Source: an uncultured Lachnospiraceae bacterium (GTDB lineage Bacteria; Bacillota; Clostridia; Lachnospirales; Lachnospiraceae). Taken from it: a stretch of 24,714 nucleotides of DNA. Below the pieces are notes generated by a model. It worked only from the letters and a program-made list of their open reading frames with translations, ran no database searches and was not told the DNA's origin. Location: assembly GCA_902489645.1 (NCBI GenBank), contig CABUAW010000039.1:1-24714 (forward strand). The letters are read 5' to 3'. Shown piece by piece: positions 8,054 to 15,411 of the stretch. Both the position numbers and the translations under genes were made by a program. Every line of letters starts with the position of its first letter. Within the stretch, counting starts at the first letter, position 1.

Positions 8054-9991
8054 ATGAAATTAAAAAAGCTTGTACTCCAAAATATAGGAGCTTTTTTAAA
8101 TAGAAATGAAATTGATTTTGAATGTGATTCGCCGATTATTTTAATTGGCGGATTCAATGGACGTGGAAAAACGACGATTCTTGAATCCGTATTAGTCGCA
8201 CTTTATGGAAAACGTTCCGGCAATCTGATTGGTAATCGTCAAAAGTTCGAGGATTATTTATATAAAATAAGTAATAAAAATGGTGAAAGTGTCGAATGTT
8301 TTATTGAGTTGTCTTTTCAGATTCATGTGGATAAAGAGCTTTGGAATTATAAAGTCAGAAGGTATTGGGACAGGGAAAGACGGCTTCTAAAAATGTACAC
8401 AGATGTATGGAAAAATGGAAATAAAGATAAAGCCCTTTCTGAAAGCTGGGATATGTTTATTGAAGAGATATTGCCCCAAGCTATAGCACCCTTCTTTTTC
8501 TTTGATGGAGAAAAAATTTCTGAACTGGCCTCTGAGGAAAATGAAGAGCAGTTCAGTGATTCAATTAAAGCTCTTTTGGGAGTCGATGTCATTGAACGGT
8601 TAATTCGTGACCTGCATGTTGTGGAAAGTAATAAAATAAAACAAATTCATAAAAATAGATTTACGGTTGAACTTCAGGAACAGGAAAGCCAATTAGAGGC
8701 TTTGAAGAGACAGATGAATCTTACAAAAGAACAGATAGAGGAGCAGAAGAAAGCGTATACAGGTCTGGAAAACGAATTGGAGACGTTGGAAGAACGGTAT
8801 GCAGCGGCTGGAGGATATTATGCTGTTCGGAGAAAAAATATTGAAAAAGAGTATGAACAGACGGTAGTAAAAAAACGTGAAATCGATGATAAGTTATTGG
8901 AAATGGCTGCCGGAGATTTACCACTAAAAATGGTAAGCGGATTATTGAAAGATGTTTCTGTGCAGACAGACAGAGAGCAGGAGCAGAAAGCGGTTCGGAT
9001 ACTTTTAAGTAAGGTTCCGGAATTTTATGAAGAATACAAGAAAACAAAAGAAGTTGGCGATATGGATGCCTTTCTTTCCTTTGTTGGCGCCAAATTAGAA
9101 ACGATGCCCATACTTTATGATTTGGATGACGAATCCGGATTTCGATTAAAAAATCTGGAAAAGGTATTTCACAAAGAGGCTGCTGAAACCCGTCATTTAT
9201 TGGATGAAAAAGAACGGCTCATTCGCAGGATGGATGAACTGGAAAACTACTTACTGATTAAAGTAGATGATGCGTCTATTCATGCAATATTTGAAGAAAT
9301 AAAAATAAAAACAGCCCGGAAAGCAATTCTCAATGAAAAAATTATTCAGTTGGAAAAGTCGCTGGAGGATTTGAAAGAGTCGCTGACTAAATTGGAAAAA
9401 GGTCGGATACGGATACTGGAAAATGTGGTAAAAAGTCTTGAAGATGAGGATGAAGCAAAACGAATTGTAAAATATGTACAGCAACAGATACATATTTTAC
9501 AGGCTTATAAATTGGAATTGCAAGAGTTGAAAGTGAACCGGTTATCGAAGAAAATATCGGAATGTTTCACACGGCTGATTACCAAAGAGGGGTTGATTGA
9601 AAATATATGTATTGATTCCAAAACGCTGGCCTTTTCCTATTACGATAAACAAGGTCAGGAAGTTGACAAGATGATTTTATCAGCGGGGGAAAAACAGTTG
9701 TTGGTTATTGCCATGCTTTGGGCTTTAGGAATTTGTGCGAATACTGAGTTTCCATTAATTATCGATACGCCATTGGCCCGATTGGATTCAAAGCACAGAG
9801 CCAGTTTGATAAATAATTATTTTCCATATGCGAGTGAACAGGTAATTATCTTGTCTACGGACCAGGAAATAGGAAGCACAGACTATGCATTATTAAAGCC
9901 AAATGTCGGCAAAGAGTATATTTTACAGTATCATGATAGTACGATGAGTTCAACTATCGAAGAAGGATATTTTGGAGGGTTGGCCGAATGA
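8054..9991 (+). CDS. dndD: SMC-like ATPase DndD of DNA phosphorothioation
   Basis: 645 residues; GGAGG (8041-8045) precedes the ATG. DndD is the ATPase thought to open or nick DNA for sulfur incorporation. Visible motifs are Walker A GFNGRGKT (33-40), the FFFFDGEKI stretch typical of DndD near residues 149-156, ABC signature LSAGEKQ (542-548), and Walker B LIIDTP with D571. A long coiled-coil-rich region (about 190-530) separates the two ATPase halves. Unlike the ATPase at 2055-3953 it shows no CxxC or CxC hook in the coiled coil. Its stop overlaps the dndE start (ATGA, 9988-9991), implying translational coupling. Length and order match DndD well. Confidence 0.93.
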   Translation: MKLKKLVLQNIGAFLNRNEIDFECDSPIILIGGFNGRGKTTILESVLVALYGKRSGNLIGNRQKFEDYLYKISNKNGESVECFIELSFQIHVDKELWNYKVRRYWDRERRLLKMYTDVWKNGNKDKALSESWDMFIEEILPQAIAPFFFFDGEKISELASEENEEQFSDSIKALLGVDVIERLIRDLHVVESNKIKQIHKNRFTVELQEQESQLEALKRQMNLTKEQIEEQKKAYTGLENELETLEERYAAAGGYYAVRRKNIEKEYEQTVVKKREIDDKLLEMAAGDLPLKMVSGLLKDVSVQTDREQEQKAVRILLSKVPEFYEEYKKTKEVGDMDAFLSFVGAKLETMPILYDLDDESGFRLKNLEKVFHKEAAETRHLLDEKERLIRRMDELENYLLIKVDDASIHAIFEEIKIKTARKAILNEKIIQLEKSLEDLKESLTKLEKGRIRILENVVKSLEDEDEAKRIVKYVQQQIHILQAYKLELQELKVNRLSKKISECFTRLITKEGLIENICIDSKTLAFSYYDKQGQEVDKMILSAGEKQLLVIAMLWALGICANTEFPLIIDTPLARLDSKHRASLINNYFPYASEQVIILSTDQEIGSTDYALLKPNVGKEYILQYHDSTMSSTIEEGYFGGLAE

Positions 9992-10377
9992 TTTTAAAAC
10001 AGATTAAACTTTCTGTGCAGGATAAAGAAAAATTGTCCCGGTTAAAAGGAAAGACAGGGATTCAGAACTGGAACGTTTTATGCCGATGGGCTTTGTGCAT
10101 TTCTTTGAGAGAGCCTTCCGTCCCGGTGGATATTGAACAACCGGCTGACAGCAACACCGAAATGTCCTGGATAACATTTGGCGGGGAAAATTATAAACTG
10201 TATGAGGCTTTGATAAAAGCAAGATGTGTTAAGGATAATTTGCCGACAGACAATGCAACCCTTGCAAAGTATTTTAAATTGCATCTAAGCCGGGGGATTG
10301 CATATCTTTCCGGGACGAATACGATTAAATCATTGGACGATTTGCTGATGTTCGCACTGAATGAGAAAGGGGAATAG
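9988..10377 (+). CDS. dndE: DNA-binding protein DndE
   Basis: 129 residues; ATG overlaps the dndD stop, with GGAGGG at 9974-9979. The N-terminal half carries the DndE pattern: LSVQDKEKLSRLKGKTGI followed by NWNVLCRWALCISL, and the C-terminal half has LHLSRGIAYLSG. DndE is a small lysine-rich protein that binds nicked double-stranded DNA and is required for phosphorothioation. It is two bases from the next gene. The family call rests on the NW-VLCRWA-SL motif, the size and the position between dndD and dndA. Confidence 0.9.
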   Translation: MILKQIKLSVQDKEKLSRLKGKTGIQNWNVLCRWALCISLREPSVPVDIEQPADSNTEMSWITFGGENYKLYEALIKARCVKDNLPTDNATLAKYFKLHLSRGIAYLSGTNTIKSLDDLLMFALNEKGE

Positions 10378-10379
10378 AG

Positions 10380-11525
10380 ATGGCTCTCTATTTAGATTAC
10401 AATGCGTCGACGCCGATTGATGAAGATGTTTTGAATTTAATGATTGATGTGTATAAAAATGAATATGGTAATGCAGATAGCCGTACACATGTTTATGGAA
10501 GCGAAGCAAAAAAGGTTGTCGAAAAAGCGAGAGAACAGGTGAGCGAATCCCTGAAAATTAAAAAAAATGAAGTTATTTTTACCAGTGGTTCTACGGAAAG
10601 TAATAACCTGGCGATTTTGGGACTCAAAGAATATGGGATTAAAGAAAATAAAAAACATATTATAACAACTTCTATAGAGCATAAGTCGGTTTTGGAACCG
10701 ATAAAAAAATTGGAACAGAGTGGGTTTGAGGTGGATATTGTCCAGCCACGGCAAAATGGCCGGATTGATGTACAAAGTGTCATAGATAAGGTGCGGGAGG
10801 ATACGCTGTTAATCAGTGTTATGCATGTTAATAATGAAACAGGAACGATTCAACCGGTAGAAGAGCTGGGAAACTATTTAGAAAAAAAAGATATTTATTT
10901 TCATGTGGATGCTTCGCAAAGCTGCGGTAAACTGGTGGAAGAGCTGCAAAGGCTGAAATATGATTTATTATCAATTTCTGCCCATAAAATGTGCGGGCCG
11001 CAGGGTGTGGGGGCATTGATTTCCAGAATTAAAAACGGAAAGAAGATACCTTTGGAACCAATTATGTATGGCGGTGGACAGGAAAGTGGTCTGAGGTCAG
11101 GAACATTGCCGGTGGCATTGATTGCAGGGTTTGGGCTGTCCTGTGAGAAGTGTTTATGTAATTGCATCAAAAACCGTGAAGGGTATAAAGAAAATCAGAA
11201 GAGGCTGCTGCAATTAATCGATAAAGGTCAGGTTCAATATGACATTAACGGAGATATTAATTTTTCTGTGGGGAACACATTAAATATAAGTTTTAAAGGA
11301 ATCGACTCCGAAGCATTTATGTTAATGAATCAAAAAATGATAAGCGTATCCAATGGTTCTGCGTGCAATTCTTCATACACTTATAAGCCAAGTTATGTTC
11401 TTCAGGCTATGGGACTTGATGAAGAAAGAGTAGAAGAGGCCATAAGGATTAGTTGGGGAAAAGAAAGGATGGACTTTGGCGAATTTATAGAAATAGTGGA
11501 TTGGATTCGAAGAGAACAAAGCTGA
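10380..11525 (+). CDS. dndA: cysteine desulfurase DndA (IscS/NifS family)
   Basis: 381 residues, PLP-dependent, fold-type I. It takes sulfur from L-cysteine as a persulfide and would hand it to DndC. Motifs: YLDYNASTP at the N-terminus, SGSTESNN, HKSVLEP, HVDASQSCGK, the PLP lysine K203 in SISAHKMCGPQG, RSGTLPV, and the catalytic C329 in SNGSACNSS on the mobile loop. The ATG at 10380 is two bases after the dndE stop with AAAGGGG in front. A housekeeping IscS or NifS is possible on sequence alone. However, the dndC-D-E-A order within one operon argues strongly for a dedicated DndA; in many genomes dndA comes first or is missing and replaced by IscS. Confidence 0.9.
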   Translation: MALYLDYNASTPIDEDVLNLMIDVYKNEYGNADSRTHVYGSEAKKVVEKAREQVSESLKIKKNEVIFTSGSTESNNLAILGLKEYGIKENKKHIITTSIEHKSVLEPIKKLEQSGFEVDIVQPRQNGRIDVQSVIDKVREDTLLISVMHVNNETGTIQPVEELGNYLEKKDIYFHVDASQSCGKLVEELQRLKYDLLSISAHKMCGPQGVGALISRIKNGKKIPLEPIMYGGGQESGLRSGTLPVALIAGFGLSCEKCLCNCIKNREGYKENQKRLLQLIDKGQVQYDINGDINFSVGNTLNISFKGIDSEAFMLMNQKMISVSNGSACNSSYTYKPSYVLQAMGLDEERVEEAIRISWGKERMDFGEFIEIVDWIRREQS

Positions 11526-11558
11526 CATAAGATAAAAAGTGCTGGAGAAGGGAAAAAT

Positions 11559-12317
11559 ATGGGTATAAAAGCTGGAATATACGATTCGTGGAGTATCATA
11601 AATAACACTGTGGTCATTAAAAGGACAGATAAATCCTTTTTTGCATATAGAGGTTCCGCCATTCCGAAGGAATTGAGAGAATTTTTTGATGCAGAGGCGT
11701 TGACAAATGACTCCGTAAATCAAGATGTGGTTCTGGTCTTTGAAGGAAAGGAATATACCGGATATTTAAATGTTGATAAATTAGAGCGGTTGAGAATTTT
11801 GTGGCGGGTTGATTTACAAAAGAAAATTGAAGAATATTATCCTAAAATGAAGCAGTCCCGCATGTCGTCCTTTCCCGTAGCCCAGTATACAAAAATCGGA
11901 AAATATCGGTTTCTGATGGAATTTGTAAATTCAGAGTTTTATCGGGCCGGAGACGAGGATATTGTTACTGTCGTTGATATTGGGAAGTATAAGGGGCGTT
12001 CCGAGGGGAGATTAAAAGCGTACTACACAACTTTGCATGAAAGAAATCCGAAAAACAGAGAGGCGGCCATCCGCATACATGGTGTCGATTGTAAAGTATG
12101 TGGTATGAACTTTGGGAAGATGTATGGAGAGCTTGGAAAAAATTATATAGAAATTCATCACAAAAAACCATTGTATTTAACAAAAGAAAATGTGCCGATA
12201 AATATTAAGACAGATTTAGTGCCCGTATGTCCCAACTGTCATCGGATGCTGCATCGGTATAAAGACAGAATATTGTCGATTGAGGAATTAAAAGCGATTA
12301 TTGAGAATCAAAAGTGA
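11559..12317 (+). CDS. HNH endonuclease, candidate phosphorothioate-linked restriction enzyme
   Basis: 252 residues, ATG at 11559 with AGAAGGG six bases upstream. The C-terminal third is an HNH domain with structural zinc: C178-KV-C181, then E198-I-H200-H201-KKP, and C224-PN-C227-H228. The N-terminal 150 residues (GIKAGIYDSW..., YTGYLNVDKL, LRILWRVDL) form an uncharacterised domain that I cannot name; in McrA-type enzymes this position holds a modified-base or sulfur-binding domain. It is 33 bases behind dndA with no terminator between them and is probably co-transcribed. Likely role: DNA cleavage linked to the dnd system, either of unmodified or of phosphorothioated DNA. The nuclease family is clear; specificity is inferred. 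Confidence 0.83.
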   Translation: MGIKAGIYDSWSIINNTVVIKRTDKSFFAYRGSAIPKELREFFDAEALTNDSVNQDVVLVFEGKEYTGYLNVDKLERLRILWRVDLQKKIEEYYPKMKQSRMSSFPVAQYTKIGKYRFLMEFVNSEFYRAGDEDIVTVVDIGKYKGRSEGRLKAYYTTLHERNPKNREAAIRIHGVDCKVCGMNFGKMYGELGKNYIEIHHKKPLYLTKENVPINIKTDLVPVCPNCHRMLHRYKDRILSIEELKAIIENQK

Positions 12318-12330
12318 TGGAGGTGCTGTA

Positions 12331-12930
12331 GTGACAATACTTTGTTTTATTATTGGATATGTATGCGGCAGCATTTTAACGGCGGAGTTTGTCGCCAGAA
12401 AATTTACCGGTAAAGGCGCGACAAAAATTGGCACCGGAAATCCGGGGATGGCGAATATAATGGCGCAGGTGGGCAAAAGAGCCGGTTTTATTGTGTTGGC
12501 CGGAGACATTGCAAAGACATTAGGGGCTTTTGCAATAGCCTGGCTTATAGCGGGCAGTTCTCTGGGAAAGAACGTTTTTCTCTGGAGCGGTTTTGGGGCT
12601 CTGATGGGGCATAATTTTCCGGCCTGGCGAGGATTTAGGGGTGGAAAGGGCGTCACGGTTACATGTACATGGTTGATTATTTTTATGCCGATATGGGGAA
12701 CTTTAAGCTGCATTATTGGCGGTGTGGTGACTGTGATGACCGGGTACTTGCCTTTAGGGGCCATTTTAATTCCTATGGTTGCGATTCCCTTTGCCTTTTT
12801 ATTTGAAGGAGTTGAAGCGGGAGTTTTTATGGTGCTTGCTTTTGGAATCATGGTAGGAAAGCATTATCGTGGATGCCTACGAATTATAAAAGGACAGGAA
12901 AAGAAATATGGCCGGTCATCCGTGAGATGA
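12331..12930 (+). CDS. plsY: PlsY-like acyl-phosphate:glycerol-3-phosphate acyltransferase
   Basis: 199 residues from GTG 12331, preferred over the upstream in-frame TTG at 12301 because GGAGG (12319-12323) lies 7 bases before it and the frame upstream overlaps the HNH gene. PlsY is an integral membrane enzyme that makes lysophosphatidate from acyl-phosphate and glycerol-3-phosphate. Its three family motifs are present: IGTGNPGMAN (33-42, usually GSGNPGATN), MGHNFPAWRGFRGGKGV, and the C-terminal GKHYRGCLRIIKGQE. About five hydrophobic helices separate them. The substitutions in motif 1 suggest a paralogue rather than the housekeeping copy. It starts 13 bases after the HNH gene, so read-through from the defence operon is likely. 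Confidence 0.85.
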   Translation: MTILCFIIGYVCGSILTAEFVARKFTGKGATKIGTGNPGMANIMAQVGKRAGFIVLAGDIAKTLGAFAIAWLIAGSSLGKNVFLWSGFGALMGHNFPAWRGFRGGKGVTVTCTWLIIFMPIWGTLSCIIGGVVTVMTGYLPLGAILIPMVAIPFAFLFEGVEAGVFMVLAFGIMVGKHYRGCLRIIKGQEKKYGRSSVR

Positions 12931-12941
12931 CCGGCCATATT
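12905..12941. terminator. bidirectional terminator hairpin between plsY and the RNA methyltransferase
   Basis: Arms AATATGGCCGGTCAT (12905-12919) and its perfect reverse complement (12927-12941) flank a 7-base loop. The left arm is the end of the plsY coding region and the plsY stop lies in the right arm. Read on the minus strand the stem is followed by TTCTTTTCC, a usable U-tract, so it should stop transcripts of the SpoU gene. On the plus strand the tail is less U-rich. Confidence 0.75.
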
Positions 12942-12945
12942 CAGC

Positions 12946-13800
12946 TTACAATGTCTTATAGATTCCGGTGGCCTTACCCAGTTCCCAAAAAGCTACTGCA
13001 CTGGCTGCGGCGACGTTCAGAGAGTCCACGCCGTGAGACATGGGGATACGCACTGTATAATCACAGTTGGCAATGGTGGATTTGGCCAGTCCGTCCCCTT
13101 CGGTGCCGAGAATAATGGCCAGTTTTTCTTCGGTTTTGAGCCTTGGGTCATCAATAGAAATGGAATTTTCACTTAAAGCCATAGCGGCCGTTTTAAAACC
13201 GAGTTTGCGCAGATTTTTCAGGCTTGAGCCGGGCCATTCTTCCGATTCATTGCCGAGAAAGGTCCATGGCACTTGAAAAACTGTTCCCATGCTGACCCGA
13301 ATAGCCCGGCGGTATAACGGATTGCTGCAGGCCGGAGTGAGCAGGACAGCATCCATATTGAGGGCTGCTGCGGAGCGGAAAATAGCGCCGATATTTGTCG
13401 GATTCATGACATTTTCAAGGATGGCGATACGACGTGCGTTCTCGCATGTTTTTTCAACACTTGGCAAAGGCGGGCGGTGCATAGCGCACAGTACACCTCG
13501 GGTCAGTTTAAATCCGGTCAGCTTTGTTAAAACTTCAAAATCGGAAGTATAGACGGGGATGTCTCCACATCGGGAGATAACGTCACGGGCCTGTCCTTCG
13601 ACATGCTTTCGTTCAAGCAGAAGAGATACCGGAATACAGCCCGCATCCAGGGCACGTTCAATGACCTTTGGGCTTTCAGCGATGAAAAGGCCTTTTTCGG
13701 GTTCATGACGATTGAGTAATTGGTTTTCTGTAAGACGGGCATAGACATCCAGCTCAGGCGCCTCAAAATCAGTAATTTCTATAATATTCGGCATAGGCAT
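12946..13800 (-). CDS. SpoU/TrmH-family RNA 2'-O-ribose methyltransferase
   Basis: 284 residues starting from the ATG at 13800, chosen because AAAGGAG (minus strand, about 13805-13811) lies just upstream; the frame is open further up but overlaps the acetyltransferase gene. The SPOUT knot motifs are clear: motif 1 NVMNPTNIGAIFRSA (130-144), motif 2 ILGTEGDGL (230-238) and motif 3 SLNVAAASAVAFWEL (260-274). It transfers a methyl group from S-adenosylmethionine to a ribose 2'-OH in rRNA or tRNA; the target cannot be told. The N-terminal domain (about 1-110, LFIAESPKVIERAL) is the substrate-recognition part seen in RlmB/TrmH proteins. It is the second gene of a two-gene minus-strand operon, its ribosome binding site overlapping the upstream stop. 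Confidence 0.9.
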   Translation of the reverse strand: MPMPNIIEITDFEAPELDVYARLTENQLLNRHEPEKGLFIAESPKVIERALDAGCIPVSLLLERKHVEGQARDVISRCGDIPVYTSDFEVLTKLTGFKLTRGVLCAMHRPPLPSVEKTCENARRIAILENVMNPTNIGAIFRSAAALNMDAVLLTPACSNPLYRRAIRVSMGTVFQVPWTFLGNESEEWPGSSLKNLRKLGFKTAAMALSENSISIDDPRLKTEEKLAIILGTEGDGLAKSTIANCDYTVRIPMSHGVDSLNVAAASAVAFWELGKATGIYKTL

Positions 13801-13810
13801 GTTTCTCCTT

Positions 13811-14284
13811 TTATAAGTCAATCCGCATAATATATTCTTCATCATTTTCTTCAATAATGTTAAAGCCAATATCCAGATACATTTTGGCCGCATAGTTGGC
13901 CTTTTGTACAGAGAGGGAGGCATGTTTATATCCCTGTTTTTTAAGCAGGGCCAACATTTCTTTCATCAAATTTGTTCCAATGCCAAATCCGCGATATTCT
14001 TTATATAGGGAAATGGCAAAAGAGGGCGTTTCATTATCGACATGACCATAGTCATTCATCATGCGGACCCAAACAGCCCCTACAATTCTTTCTGTGGTTT
14101 CTGCAACAAGACCGTAGTCGTCTTTAAAATCTCCAAAATGGTCAATATAAATTTGTAATTCCGGAGCTGTAATAATGGATTTTGGCGGTGGTTCAACACC
14201 TTCCGATAGAAAAATGGCTTCATATAAAAAGTCATCGAGCAGAGGATATTCGGCTTTTTGGATTTCACGTATCTTATAATTCAT
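13811..14284 (-). CDS. GNAT-family N-acetyltransferase
   Basis: 157 residues from the ATG at 14284, with a GAGG six bases upstream; an in-frame TTG four codons earlier overlaps that ribosome binding site and is unlikely to be used. The acetyl-CoA-binding motif A is RGFGIG (98-103) after the strand PSFAISLYKEY, and motif B is NYAAKMYLDIGF (130-141). The N-terminus (MNYKIREIQKAEYPLLDDFL) is typical of small-molecule or protein N-acetyltransferases of this superfamily. The substrate cannot be predicted. It is the first gene of the minus-strand pair with the RNA methyltransferase, divergent from merR. Confidence 0.88.
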   Translation of the reverse strand: MNYKIREIQKAEYPLLDDFLYEAIFLSEGVEPPPKSIITAPELQIYIDHFGDFKDDYGLVAETTERIVGAVWVRMMNDYGHVDNETPSFAISLYKEYRGFGIGTNLMKEMLALLKKQGYKHASLSVQKANYAAKMYLDIGFNIIEENDEEYIMRIDL

Positions 14285-14317
14285 GTTTAACCTCAAGAAA
14301 ATTAAGCTTTTCTTTAT

Positions 14318-14326
14318 ATTGTAGCA
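14318..14326 (-). promoter_or_regulatory. extended -10 promoter for the acetyltransferase operon
   Basis: On the minus strand the bases read TGCTACAAT, an extended -10 (TGn + TACAAT), about 34 bases before the acetyltransferase start. No good -35 is visible at 17-18 bases, which is acceptable for an extended -10 promoter. Confidence 0.45.
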
Positions 14327-14391
14327 TATCTTAAATAATACAGCTATGTCTATGGAGAGAAATCCGTGGAAAAACTTTTTTCTAAATATAC

Positions 14392-14422
14392 TTGACTGTA
14401 AACCAGGTTTATACCTTATAGT
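14392..14422 (+). promoter_or_regulatory. MerR-type promoter/operator with 19-base spacer
   Basis: TTGACT (14392-14397) and TATAGT (14417-14422) are separated by 19 bases, the overlong spacing typical of MerR-regulated promoters. The spacer holds a dyad, AAACC/GGTTT around a central A (14400-14410). It lies 64 bases before the merR ATG and therefore probably serves autoregulation. Confidence 0.75.
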
Positions 14423-14485
14423 TATATTATCAGAAAAGCCGGAGGGTATACTTTATTTTATGTAGTAAAGGTAGAAGGTGATGGA

Positions 14486-15322
14486 ATGACGATTAAAGAG
14501 GTTGAAGCGAGGACCGGGTTGAGCCGTTCAAATATCCGTTTTTATGAAAAGGAAAAGCTGATTTGGCCAGTCAGGAATGAAAATAACGGCTACAGAGAAT
14601 ATACGGAAAAAGATGTGGAGAATATAAAAAAAATTGCTTATCTGAGGACTCTGGGAATTTCAATTGAAGATATTCGTAAAATGATTCTCGGAGAAGCCTC
14701 TTTATATGAAATCGTCGGCGGGCAAATACAGAAGCTGGATGAGCAGATGGTGAATCTGGAACAGGCCAGGTCTATATGCAGGAAAATGATAAGCGACAGC
14801 TCCATAAGCTATGAGAATCTGGATGTGCAGGCTTTTGTACCGGAACTGGAGGCGTATTGGCAGTCAAATACAAGGATTTTCAAATTAGATTCCGTGGGTT
14901 TTCTCCGTATGTGGGGAGGATTACTGATGTGGGGAATTATCACAGCGGCCAGTCTTGTAACCATATTGTTCGTCTGGCCGGGCTTGCCGGAGAAAATTCC
15001 TGTCCAATGGAGCGGCGGAGAGGTCAGTTCGGCAGTGAGCAAAATATTTATATTTATGTATCCATTAATTTGTGTGTTTCTGCGATTTTTATTCAGGCCA
15101 TATTTGAGAAGTAAACTTCAAATGTATATATGGATATACAATGATTTAATTTCGGATTATCTCACGAACTTGTTCTGTTTTGTTGTTTTATCGGTGGAAA
15201 TATTTTCGATATTGTATATTTACGGTATCGTAAAATATGTAACGACATTGCTTTTGGTGGACACAACGGTATTTTTGGGTTTATTATTCCTGGGAATGTA
15301 TGAGTTGACGCATAGGACTTAA
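14486..15322 (+). CDS. MerR-family regulator with C-terminal membrane domain
   Basis: 278 residues; AAGGTG (14475-14480) precedes ATG 14486. The N-terminal MerR winged helix (MTIKEVEARTGLSRSNIRFYEKEKLI...NGYREYTEKD) covers residues 1-70, followed by a short dimerisation helix (75-100). The usual small effector-binding domain is absent. Instead there are about four hydrophobic segments (143-165, 185-203, 227-247, 251-272), with LPEKIPVQWSGG (167-178), which resembles the DUF1648 signature, after the first. The protein is therefore likely a membrane-anchored transcription factor that senses an envelope or membrane signal. It lies behind a 19-base-spacer promoter and 89 bases before a MATE pump on the same strand, a plausible target. 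The DNA-binding call is firm; topology and signal are inferred. Confidence 0.87.
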   Translation: MTIKEVEARTGLSRSNIRFYEKEKLIWPVRNENNGYREYTEKDVENIKKIAYLRTLGISIEDIRKMILGEASLYEIVGGQIQKLDEQMVNLEQARSICRKMISDSSISYENLDVQAFVPELEAYWQSNTRIFKLDSVGFLRMWGGLLMWGIITAASLVTILFVWPGLPEKIPVQWSGGEVSSAVSKIFIFMYPLICVFLRFLFRPYLRSKLQMYIWIYNDLISDYLTNLFCFVVLSVEIFSILYIYGIVKYVTTLLLVDTTVFLGLLFLGMYELTHRT

Positions 15323-15411
15323 ATTCTTTACAAATTCTGCGAAAAAGTATACCGGATATTTTAGAATGTGATAAAATAAATTGGGAATAAATTACAGAGG
15401 AAAAAATCATC

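Noticed and set aside
10380..11525. Cysteine desulfurase as housekeeping IscS/NifS
   Set aside because: It is two bases behind dndE in a single operon with no iscU or thiI nearby, so DndA is the better call.
12288..12851. 187-residue minus-strand frame opposite plsY
   Set aside because: It is the antisense of a gene with clear PlsY motifs; proline/threonine-rich composition and no family resemblance indicate a shadow frame.
14295..14314. AAGAAAA/TTTTCTT inverted repeat in the acetyltransferase leader
   Set aside because: An A/U-only 7-bp stem with little stability and no conserved RNA element recognised; not supportable as a riboswitch or thermosensor.
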